A stretch of DNA of 62,093 nt from Aeromicrobium sp. (GTDB lineage: Bacteria > Actinomycetota > Actinomycetes > Propionibacteriales > Nocardioidaceae), in the NCBI GenBank assembly GCA_025965175.1, contig JAOPXL010000213.1, forward strand, positions 1-62,093, written 5' to 3'. The notes under the pieces are model-generated. The model saw only the letters and a list, made by a program, of their open reading frames with translations, was not told the DNA's origin and searched no databases. A program made the position numbers and the translations under genes. Within the stretch, counting starts at the first letter, position 1; each line of letters begins with the position of its first letter. Positions 55,015 through 62,093 of the stretch are shown here, one piece after another.

Positions 55015-56283
55015 GTGACCACCACCGCCGAGACATCCACCCCCACGATCCGCGACGGTGCCTTCGGCAACGCTACCGGGCTGGTGTGCCGCGAGTGCGG
55101 CGCGACCAAGGAGCTGGGTCCGCACTACGTCTGCCACGAGTGTTTCGGGCCGCTGGAGATCAAGTACGACTTCCCGGCGATCACCCGCGAGCAGATCGAG
55201 GCCGGCCCCGCCAACATCTGGCGCTACAAGGCGCTGCTCCCCGTCCCCGACGACATCGAGCAGAGCCCCAACCTCGAGCCCGGTTACACCCGGCTGCTGC
55301 GCGCCGACAACCTCGCCGCCGAGCTCGGCCTGACGAAGCTCTGGGTCAAGGACGACAGCACCAACCCGACCAACTCCTTCAAGGACCGCGTCGTGGCCTG
55401 CGCGCTGAGCGCCGCCCGCGAGCTCCACAGCAAGGTCTTCGCCTGCCCCTCTACCGGCAACCTGGCCAACGCGGTCGCCGCCGCCGGGGCACGCGCCGGC
55501 ATCAAGACCGTCGTGTTCATCCCGAGCGACCTGGAGACGCCCAAGCAGGTCAACTCGGCGGTCTACACCGAGAACCTCGTCGCGGTCGACGGCAACTACG
55601 ACGACGTCAACAAGCTCGCCAGCGAGATCGCGGGCGAGGAGGACGGCTGGGCATTCGTCAACGTCAACGTCCGCCCGTTCTACGCCGAGGGCTCCAAGAC
55701 CCTGGGCTACGAGATCGCCGAGCAGCTCGGCTGGCGCCTGCCGGACCAGATCGTCATCCCCGTCGCATCCGGCTCGCAGCTGACCAAGGTCCACAAGGCG
55801 TTCCAGGAGCTCATCGCGCTGGGCCTGGTCGAGGACAAGCCCTACAAGGTCTTCGGCGCCCAGGCCACGGGATGCTCCCCGGTCTCTGAGGCGTTCCGCG
55901 AGGGCTGGGACGTCGTCCGCCCGACCCGCCCCGACACGATCGCCAAGTCGCTCGCGATCGGCAACCCCGCCGACGGCGTGTACGTCCTGGACATCTGCCG
56001 CGAGACCGGCGGTGCGATCGCCGACATCTCCGACGACGAGGTCCGCGCCGCCATCGTCCTACTGGCCCGCACCGAGGGGATCTTCACCGAGACCGCCGGT
56101 GGAACGACGGTAGGCGTGCTCAAGAAGCTGACCGAGACCGGACTGCTGGATCCCACGCTCGAGACCGTCGTGATCAACACTGGCCACGGCCTCAAGACCC
56201 TCGACGCGGTGACCGGCCTGGTCGGACCCGCCGCCACCATCGCGCCGACGTACGACGCCTTCGTCGCCGCCGGTATCGCCTGA
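55015..56283 (+). CDS. Threonine-synthase-family PLP enzyme under SAM riboswitch control
   Basis: This 422-aa protein has an N-terminal zinc-ribbon-like motif (Cys25, 28, 40, 43; CRECG ... CHECF), the PLP-lysine block TNSFKDRVVA (Lys123), a phosphate-binding CPSTGNLANAVAA and a C-terminal region typical of threonine synthase. By family it acts on O-phosphohomoserine. The SAM riboswitch and the CysO-like sulfur carrier 17 bp downstream argue for methionine: replacing phosphate with sulfur to give homocysteine. I recall a Streptomyces route of this kind (MetM with a sulfur carrier). Ordinary ThrC is the alternative; no hom or thrB lies nearby. GTG 55015 follows AGGAGG. Confidence 0.88.
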   Translation: MTTTAETSTPTIRDGAFGNATGLVCRECGATKELGPHYVCHECFGPLEIKYDFPAITREQIEAGPANIWRYKALLPVPDDIEQSPNLEPGYTRLLRADNLAAELGLTKLWVKDDSTNPTNSFKDRVVACALSAARELHSKVFACPSTGNLANAVAAAGARAGIKTVVFIPSDLETPKQVNSAVYTENLVAVDGNYDDVNKLASEIAGEEDGWAFVNVNVRPFYAEGSKTLGYEIAEQLGWRLPDQIVIPVASGSQLTKVHKAFQELIALGLVEDKPYKVFGAQATGCSPVSEAFREGWDVVRPTRPDTIAKSLAIGNPADGVYVLDICRETGGAIADISDDEVRAAIVLLARTEGIFTETAGGTTVGVLKKLTETGLLDPTLETVVINTGHGLKTLDAVTGLVGPAATIAPTYDAFVAAGIA

Positions 56284-56299
56284 CATCCCTAGGAGCACC

Positions 56300-56575
56300 G
56301 TGAGCATCAACGTCCGCATCCCCACGATCCTTCGCACGTACACGCAGGACCAGTCGCAGGTCTCCGCCGACGGCGCGACCCTGACCGACGTCCTCGACTC
56401 GCTCGAGTCAAGCTTCCCGGGCATCCGGGCGAGGGTCGTCGACGACGAGGGCAAGCTGCGCCGCTTCGTCAACATCTACGTCGCCGAGGAGGACGTCCGG
56501 TTCGCGCAGGGCCTCGACACCCCCACGCCCGACGGCGCCCAGGTCTCGATAATCCCGGCCGTCGCGGGTGGCTGA
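56300..56575 (+). CDS. CysO-like sulfur carrier protein (MoaD/ThiS fold)
   Basis: This 91-aa protein matches mycobacterial CysO in layout: IPTILRTYT start, FVNIYVAEEDVRFAQGLDT centre and IIPAVAGG end. The terminal Gly-Gly is the site of thiocarboxylate formation. In mycobacteria CysO-thiocarboxylate gives sulfur to CysM for cysteine, but here the partner in the operon is a threonine-synthase-like enzyme. It is expected to need an E1-like adenylyltransferase (MoeZ type) elsewhere and possibly a Mec-type protease to release the product. Confidence 0.92.
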   Translation: MSINVRIPTILRTYTQDQSQVSADGATLTDVLDSLESSFPGIRARVVDDEGKLRRFVNIYVAEEDVRFAQGLDTPTPDGAQVSIIPAVAGG

Positions 56576-56698
56576 TCGACTGCTGGACGGTGAACGGGCG
56601 GCAAAGACCGGCCGTAGCCCCGGGTTGCCCAGCCGTATAGGCTCAGCCCATCGGGCCCTCGGCAGACGGCTCGACTCGTGACAGGTGGGAGTGGCGGC

Positions 56699-56899
56699 AT
56701 GGTGCAGGGCACCGTCAAGTGGTTCAACGCAGACAAGGGTTACGGATTCATCGAGGTCGAGGGTCAGGACGACGTGTTCGTCCACTGGTCCAAGATCGCG
56801 TCTGATGGATACAAGACCCTCGAGGACGGCCAGAAGGTCGAGTTCGAGGTCATCGACGGCCCCAAGGGTCGCGAGGCCCAAGAGGTCATCGGGCACTGA
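56699..56899 (+). CDS. Cold-shock domain protein
   Basis: This 66-aa protein has the RNA-binding motifs [17 protein letters not shown] (RNP1) and DVFVHW (RNP2) of CspA-type proteins; it binds single-stranded RNA or DNA. ATG 56699 is chosen since the protein then starts MVQGTVKWF as in the family. A strong terminator follows 14 bases after the stop. Confidence 0.93.
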   Translation: MVQGTVKWFNADKGYGFIEVEGQDDVFVHWSKIASDGYKTLEDGQKVEFEVIDGPKGREAQEVIGH

Positions 56900-56912
56900 A
56901 CAGCCCAGGAGG

Positions 56913-56941
56913 AACCCGGTCTGGGGGGACCGGGTTTTTTT
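56913..56941 (+). terminator. Rho-independent terminator after the cold-shock gene
   Basis: AACCCGGTC (56913-56921) and GACCGGGTT (56928-56936) form a perfect 9-bp stem followed by a run of seven T, the only classical T-tailed terminator seen in the window. Confidence 0.92.
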
Positions 56942-56973
56942 CTGCGCGGAATCGCGCGTGACCCATGCGACAC

Positions 56974-57002
56974 TTGCCATGTCACATAGCCGCTGACATA
57001 CT
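56974..57002 (+). promoter_or_regulatory. Promoter of the membrane/cupredoxin operon
   Basis: TTGCCA (56974-56979), 17-bp spacer, CATACT (56997-57002), then six bases to ATG 57009. This is a well-formed -35/-10 pair with a leaderless start. Confidence 0.6.
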
Positions 57003-57008
57003 CGCAGT

Positions 57009-58835
57009 ATGTTGATTTCAGCTGCCGAACCCGTGACGGCCCCCGCCGGCGGAGCAGAGCTCGGCCAGGTCATCGGCCTCTCGATCGCCGCGACCCTGGT
57101 CACCGCAGTGCTCCTCGTGATCGCCTGGGCCCACCGCACCCACCGCATCGACTGGTTCGACAGGCTCGGTCGCCGCCTCGGCGCGCAGTACGGCGAGCCC
57201 GGCTGGTCGACGATCCCCACGATGTTCGTCGCGAGCTCGTTGATCGTCGCGCTGCTCGGCTTCATGTGGGACGTGAGCCTGCACGCCGGCCGCGGCCGCG
57301 ACGCCGGCCCGCTGGCCAATCCCGCGCACTACCTGATCCTCTACGGGCTCTTCGCCCTGTTCGTCGCGGGCATGTCGGCGATCGTCTATCCCCGTGACGG
57401 GGAGAAGCCCGGCATCGCGGCCGTGCGCATCACCCGCACCTGGTACGCCCCGGTCAGTGGCATCTTCATCGCCGCGTGTGGACTGTATGCCCTGATCGGC
57501 TTCCCGCTCGACGACATCTGGCACCGGATGTTCGGCCAGGACGTGACCCTGTGGGGACCGACCCACCTGATGCTGATCGGCGGTGCGGGCCTGTCCACCG
57601 CCGGCATCATCCTGCTCAACCGCGAGGCCGAGATCCACATGCGGGCCCGCGGGAAGGCGCTCCCGGTGTGGCTCAGGACGATCATGACCTCGACCGCGTT
57701 CGGTGGCCTCCTGATCGGCCTGTCGGTCTTCCAGGCCGAGTTCGACTTCGGCATCGCCCAGTTCCGCATGGTGTTCGCGCCGATGATGATCGTCGCCGCC
57801 GCGGGCCTCGCCCTGGTCGCCGCACGCCTCTACATCGGACCGGGCGCCGCTGTCGCCACTGCGGTGTTCTTCCTCCTGATGCGCGGCATCATCTCGTTCA
57901 TCGTCACCGACGTCATGGGCGAGGCGCACCACGTCTTCCCGCTCTACCTCGGCAGCGCCGTGCTGGTCGAGCTGCTCGCGATCTCCCGGCTGCGCCACCG
58001 GCCCCTGGTGTTCGGCGCCGTCGCCGGCCTGCTGATCGGCACGGTCGGCCTCGTCATTGAGAAGCTGTGGAACGACCAGGTCTTCCAGTTCCCCTGGAGC
58101 CAGGACATGTGGGCGGAGGGACTGCTGATGGCCGTCCCGGTCGCCATCGCGTCGGGCCTGTGCGGTGCGCTGTTCGCCCTCGGCCTGCAGGGCCGCCTCC
58201 CCGCCCGCAACGTCGGCCGCGCCATCGTCACCGGCTCGGTGCTGGTCCTGTCTGCCGCGGTGGCCAACGGCCTGTACGCCACGGTGCCGAAGGACGAGTC
58301 GGCCGCCTTCACGCTGACCCAGGTCGGCACGATCGAGAAGCCCGAGGTCACCGCCAGCGTCACGCTCTCGGACGGCGTCGCGGACGACGACCCGACATGG
58401 GTCCAGATCACAGCCTGGCAGGGTGGTGGCGCCGGCGTTGTCACCGACCGACTCCGCCGCACCGGCGCCGACACGTACGAGTCGACCAAGCCCGTGCCGG
58501 TGGGCGGCAACTGGAAGACGCTTCTGCGCGTGCAAGACGGACGTACGCTCGCCGCGGTCCCGATCTTCCTGCCCGCCGACGCGCCGCTTAAGGTCGACGA
58601 GGTCCCCGCGCTGGACTCGTTCACGCGCGACTTCGTGCCCGAGATCGACATCCTGCAGCGTGAGCGCAAGGACGGCAGCTCGCCGTGGCTGTGGGGCGCG
58701 GCCAACATGGTCGTCCTGCTGTGCAGCCTGGGGATCATCCTCGGCATCTGCGTCTCGGTCTCGCGGGTCGCCCGCAGGATCGAGCAGGACGATGCGGCGG
58801 GGACGGTCGACCGTACGCCTACGCTGATTTCATGA
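57009..58835 (+). CDS. Large polytopic membrane protein with C-terminal extracytoplasmic domain, function unknown
   Basis: This 608-aa protein has about 12 hydrophobic segments (residues 20-425). A soluble beta-rich region follows (about 430-555; FTLTQVGTIEKPEVTASVTL), then one last helix (ANMVVLLCSLGIILGICVSV). Histidines and Met cluster in several loops (HLMLIGG, EAHHVFPLY), which could bind metal. It heads an operon with a 59-aa membrane peptide, a cupredoxin-like lipoprotein and a second membrane protein. Family not recognised; a metal or redox role is inferred from its neighbours only. Confidence 0.8.
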   Translation: MLISAAEPVTAPAGGAELGQVIGLSIAATLVTAVLLVIAWAHRTHRIDWFDRLGRRLGAQYGEPGWSTIPTMFVASSLIVALLGFMWDVSLHAGRGRDAGPLANPAHYLILYGLFALFVAGMSAIVYPRDGEKPGIAAVRITRTWYAPVSGIFIAACGLYALIGFPLDDIWHRMFGQDVTLWGPTHLMLIGGAGLSTAGIILLNREAEIHMRARGKALPVWLRTIMTSTAFGGLLIGLSVFQAEFDFGIAQFRMVFAPMMIVAAAGLALVAARLYIGPGAAVATAVFFLLMRGIISFIVTDVMGEAHHVFPLYLGSAVLVELLAISRLRHRPLVFGAVAGLLIGTVGLVIEKLWNDQVFQFPWSQDMWAEGLLMAVPVAIASGLCGALFALGLQGRLPARNVGRAIVTGSVLVLSAAVANGLYATVPKDESAAFTLTQVGTIEKPEVTASVTLSDGVADDDPTWVQITAWQGGGAGVVTDRLRRTGADTYESTKPVPVGGNWKTLLRVQDGRTLAAVPIFLPADAPLKVDEVPALDSFTRDFVPEIDILQRERKDGSSPWLWGAANMVVLLCSLGIILGICVSVSRVARRIEQDDAAGTVDRTPTLIS

Positions 58836-59011
58836 ATCCCGCCGGCGGGGAGCTCCTCGCCCATCACGTCGCGCTGCTCGCGATCCCGGCGCTGGTCCCG
58901 GCCGTCGTCGTCGTGGGTGTCGTGCTCTACATCGCCCGCAAGGATCGCCGTGAGGAGCGCGAGGAGCGCGACCTCGTCGAGCGCGCCTTCGACACCGAGG
59001 AGAACGAGTGA
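58832..59011 (+). CDS. Single-helix membrane peptide, 59 aa
   Basis: This small protein has one hydrophobic helix (about 12-34, ALLAIPALVPAVVVVGVVLY) followed by a charged tail (RKDRREEREERDLVERAF). The ATG overlaps the upstream stop (ATGA) and its stop overlaps the next GTG (GTGA), so it is clearly translated as part of the operon. Probably a small subunit of the membrane assembly. It has no recognised family. Confidence 0.75.
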   Translation: MNPAGGELLAHHVALLAIPALVPAVVVVGVVLYIARKDRREEREERDLVERAFDTEENE

Positions 59012-59451
59012 AGACGATCGCCGCCGCGCTCGCCGCTGCACTGCTGCTGTCGGGGTGCGCCGGTTCCGGGTCCGACGAGACGTCGCGGGGCGAGGCCAAG
59101 GAGCAGACCGAGCCGCAGTCGTCCCAGGACGCCGAGGCCCAGCACAAGCTCGCCGACAAGGTGCGCGAGGAGGCCGACGCCGCCGGCGCGATCGTCGAGA
59201 TCGTCATCAAGGACGGCAAGGTCTCGCCGCGGGGCGACCGGGTCGAGGTCAAGGCCGGGCAGAAGGTCACGCTCGCCATCACGTCTGACGCCCACGAGCA
59301 GATCCACGTGCACTCCGAGCCGGAGCACGAGTACGAGGTCGGGCCCGGCGACACCGTGACCAAGAGCTTCACGATCGAGACGCCCGGACAGGTCGCGGTC
59401 GAGGCCCACCACCTCGACGCGACGATCGTGCAGCTCGTCGTCCGCCCGTGA
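59008..59451 (+). CDS. Cupredoxin-like lipoprotein
   Basis: This 147-aa protein has a lipoprotein signal (LLLSGC, Cys about 17), a charged spacer, then a small beta-sandwich domain (IVIKDGKVSPRGDRVEVKAG ... VTLAITSDAHEQIHVHSEPE ... VAVEAHHLDATIVQLVVRP). The layout resembles EfeO/cupredoxin_1-type domains but lacks the full blue-copper Cys ligand. His-rich positions (EQIHVHSEPEH, EAHHLD) may bind copper or iron. It is exported and lipid-anchored outside the membrane, coupled by GTGA and GTGA junctions to its neighbours. Confidence 0.8.
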   Translation: MKTIAAALAAALLLSGCAGSGSDETSRGEAKEQTEPQSSQDAEAQHKLADKVREEADAAGAIVEIVIKDGKVSPRGDRVEVKAGQKVTLAITSDAHEQIHVHSEPEHEYEVGPGDTVTKSFTIETPGQVAVEAHHLDATIVQLVVRP

Positions 59452-60701
59452 CGCTGCCCTCGGCGGTGGGCACGGGCCTCGCGACCCACGGCCTGGGCGG
59501 GTCGACGGACCTGCCGATCCCGTTCATCTATGCGATGGTCGGGGCCTCGTGGGCGCTGACGATCTCGTTCGCGGTCCTCGCGCTGGCATGGAAGGAGCCG
59601 AGGTTCGCCGACGAGCCGCCCAACCTCGACCCGCCGCCACGGCGGCCGTCGCTCCAGGTCCTCGGCCTCCTCCTGGCGGCCTGGGGCCTCATCGCGCTGT
59701 ACGCCGGCCCGTCGGACGCTTCCAACGGCGGCCTGCAGGCGTTCTACATCTTCGTGTGGGTCGGGCTGGTCCCGCTCGCACTGGCCGCGGGCCACGTCTG
59801 GCGTGACCTGTCGTCGTGGCGGACCCTGACGGGCGCCGGCCGCTGGGCATACCCCGAGCGGCTCGGCTACTGGCCCGCCGCGGCGGGGCTGCTGGCCTTC
59901 GTGTGGCTCGAACTGGCCTCGCCCGACCCGGGCGACGTGGGCGCGGTCCGGGTGTGGGTCGCGGTCTACGTCCTTGCGATGCTGGCCGGTGGTGCCGCCT
60001 TCGGTCCCCGCTGGTTCGACCGGGCGGACCCGTTCGACGTCTACAGCGCGATCGTCGCCCGGCTGTCGCCCTTCGCGCAGGACGGACGGTGGCGGATGCA
60101 CAACCCCCTGCGCAGCCTCCCGCAGGTCCCGGTCGCGCCGGGACTCGTCGCGGTGCTCGCGGTGCTGCTGGGCTCGACGGCGTACGACAGCTTCTCCGCG
60201 TCGTCGTTCTGGCAGGGCCGGGCCGTCTCGGGCGCCCAGGGCACCGCGACCCTGATCGCCTTCTGCCTCGTGGTCGGCACGTTGTTCGTCGTCGCCGCGC
60301 GGGCGACCGGGGGAGTGAGCCGCGAGGAGCGTCGGGCGTTGCCCGGGCTGCTGGCGCACTCGCTCGCGCCGATCGTGGTCGGCTACGTCTTCGCCCACTA
60401 CCTGACCTACCTCGTGGAGAAGGGGCAGTCGGCGTTCTACGCGCTGCTCGACCCGCTGGGCCGGGGCTGGGCCCCGCTCGGCGACCCTGACCCGTCCTTC
60501 TACCTGTCGCAGCACACCTCGACGCTCGCGGCACTCAAGGTTATGTTCGTCGTCGCCGGGCACGTCCTGGCGGTCATCGCCGCCCACGACCGGGCACTCG
60601 TGCTGCTGCCGCGGGCCCACCGGCTCAGCGGCCAGCTCGGCATGCTCCTGCTGATGGTCGCCTACACATTCACGGGCCTCTATCTCCTGTTCTCCGTCTG
60701 A
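59448..60701 (+). CDS. Polytopic membrane protein (actinobacterial 'fenitrothion hydrolase'-like family)
   Basis: This 417-aa protein has about 9-10 hydrophobic segments. Its start, LATHGLGGSTDLPIPFIYAM, resembles actinobacterial membrane proteins often annotated as fenitrothion hydrolase, a label I would not take as function. It contains conserved His/Tyr in membrane segments (YVFAHYLTYLVEKGQ, VAGHVLAVIAAHDRAL), reminiscent of heme- or metal-binding membrane proteins. It is the last gene of the four-gene coupled operon. Role unknown. Confidence 0.75.
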   Translation: MTLPSAVGTGLATHGLGGSTDLPIPFIYAMVGASWALTISFAVLALAWKEPRFADEPPNLDPPPRRPSLQVLGLLLAAWGLIALYAGPSDASNGGLQAFYIFVWVGLVPLALAAGHVWRDLSSWRTLTGAGRWAYPERLGYWPAAAGLLAFVWLELASPDPGDVGAVRVWVAVYVLAMLAGGAAFGPRWFDRADPFDVYSAIVARLSPFAQDGRWRMHNPLRSLPQVPVAPGLVAVLAVLLGSTAYDSFSASSFWQGRAVSGAQGTATLIAFCLVVGTLFVVAARATGGVSREERRALPGLLAHSLAPIVVGYVFAHYLTYLVEKGQSAFYALLDPLGRGWAPLGDPDPSFYLSQHTSTLAALKVMFVVAGHVLAVIAAHDRALVLLPRAHRLSGQLGMLLLMVAYTFTGLYLLFSV

Positions 60702-60728
60702 GCTCCTCTGGGGTCGTACTTTGGTGCC

Positions 60729-61301
60729 ATGGCGACGATCTACAACACCGCGACGACCCTCGACGGGTTCCTGGCGACGCCGGACAACTCGCTCGACTGG
60801 CTGTTCGCGGTCGAGGGCGCCGACGACGCCGAGTCGTCCTTCCCTGCTTTCCTCGCCGGCATCGGCGCGGTGGCGATGGGCTCCACGACGTACGAGTGGC
60901 TGCTCGAGCACGAGGCCCTCGTGGACGAGCCGCAGAAGTGGCAGGAGTGGTACGCCGACCGGCCGACGTGGGTCTTCACGCACCGTGACCTGCCGGTCGT
61001 GCCGGGCGCCGACATCCGGTTCACCGCCGAGGACGTGCGCGCCGTCCACGCGCAGATGGTCGAGGCCGCGGGGTCGAGGGACGTGTGGCTGATGGGCGGC
61101 GGCGACCTGGTCGGGCAGTTCGCCGACGCCGGCCTGCTGGACACGATCACCGCGACAGTCGCCCCCGCGACCCTGGGCTCTGGGGCGCCGCTGCTGCCGC
61201 GGGTCATCGGCCCGGGCCGCCTGCGGCTGGTCTCGGTCGAGCAGCGCGGCCAGTTCGCCGAGCTGACGTACGCCGTGGGTGCGCCGAAAACACCGGGCTG
61301 A
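60729..61301 (+). CDS. RibD C-terminal/dihydrofolate-reductase-like protein
   Basis: This 190-aa protein has an N-terminal TTLDGFLATPDNSLDWLF (about 9-26) and GGGDLVGQFADAGLLDTI (about 124-141), both typical of the stand-alone RibD_C family (YwjB/YyaP-like). These are probable NADPH-dependent reductases of unknown substrate. ATG 60729 lies six bases after TACTTT (60717-60722), so it is probably leaderless. Confidence 0.87.
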   Translation: MATIYNTATTLDGFLATPDNSLDWLFAVEGADDAESSFPAFLAGIGAVAMGSTTYEWLLEHEALVDEPQKWQEWYADRPTWVFTHRDLPVVPGADIRFTAEDVRAVHAQMVEAAGSRDVWLMGGGDLVGQFADAGLLDTITATVAPATLGSGAPLLPRVIGPGRLRLVSVEQRGQFAELTYAVGAPKTPG

Positions 61302-61315
61302 TTGCGCCACATCGA

Positions 61316-61342
61316 TTAGCACTCGTATGATGAGAGTGCTAG
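61316..61342. promoter_or_regulatory. CIRCE element (HrcA operator)
   Basis: TTAGCACTC-N9-GAGTGCTAG is the canonical heat-shock inverted repeat with one end mismatch, 135 bp before the groEL start. HrcA bound here represses groEL until heat stress. Confidence 0.95.

Positions 61343-62093
<751 letters not shown>

Noticed and set aside
57018-58535. Minus-strand open frame of about 500 codons
   Set aside because: Antisense to the polytopic membrane protein, no recognisable domain, composition typical of GC shadow frames.

Overview
The window is high-GC actinobacterial DNA, most like Nocardioidaceae (Nocardioides/Aeromicrobium type). The grounds are a CysO-type sulfur carrier, a DUF3263 protein, an Mrp operon with fused MrpA/MrpB, ATGA/GTGA-coupled operons, and many starts lying 5-9 bases after an actinobacterial -10 box, as in leaderless mRNAs. 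No database was consulted; names rest on recognised motifs and family resemblance.

Bases 1-21.9 kb look like an accessory catabolic region. A minus-strand operon (CoA ligase, zinc alcohol dehydrogenase, aldehyde dehydrogenase) is followed by two paralogous convergent TetR genes, a DUF485/solute:sodium symporter pair, a hot-dog thioesterase, and a plus-strand operon: CoxG-like protein, metallo-hydrolase, SDR, molybdenum hydroxylase large subunit, enoyl-CoA hydratase-fold protein, FAD subunit, 2Fe-2S subunit, XdhC. A MocA-like cofactor enzyme follows convergently. A 16-bp palindrome (ACTAAC-N4-ATTAGT) recurs in all three divergent promoter regions, so these genes look like one regulon. The set suggests import of a carboxylate or oxidation of an alcohol through aldehyde and acid to a CoA thioester, then hydroxylation by the molybdenum enzyme. 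Furfuryl alcohol/furoate-type degradation is the closest known pathway, but the substrate is inferred. The large subunit lacks the CO-dehydrogenase cysteine loop; the SDR lacks its Tyr/Lys pair and the hydratase-fold protein lacks both usual glutamates. A desaturase-reductase-ferredoxin fusion, a PucR-type regulator and an adenylate kinase fragment also lie here. The region ends at a tRNA 3'-half-like fragment (about 21,832-21,874), a plausible integration scar.

From 21.95 kb the sequence reads as GC-richer chromosomal backbone: two-component system plus ABC exporter; mrpA(B)CDEFG; VOC protein; katE; hemerythrin, class III cyclase and heme oxygenase; a nucleoside-sugar-epimerase-like protein; AI-2E permease, ung and two MFS transporters; ald (interrupted by an in-frame TAG) with its Lrp-type regulator; two acetyltransferases; an ABC-F ATPase; a decayed PLP-lyase; otsA and otsB; a Gfo/Idh/MocA oxidoreductase; DUF3263 and LytR_C-like genes; a SAM-I riboswitch controlling a threonine-synthase-like enzyme and a CysO-like sulfur carrier (probably methionine synthesis); cold-shock protein; a membrane/cupredoxin-like operon; a RibD-C protein; and CIRCE-groEL, cut by the window end.

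Notable anomalies: GroEL carries Tyr where the ATPase Asp87 should be, ald has one nonsense codon, and a palindromic intergenic repeat occurs at three places.
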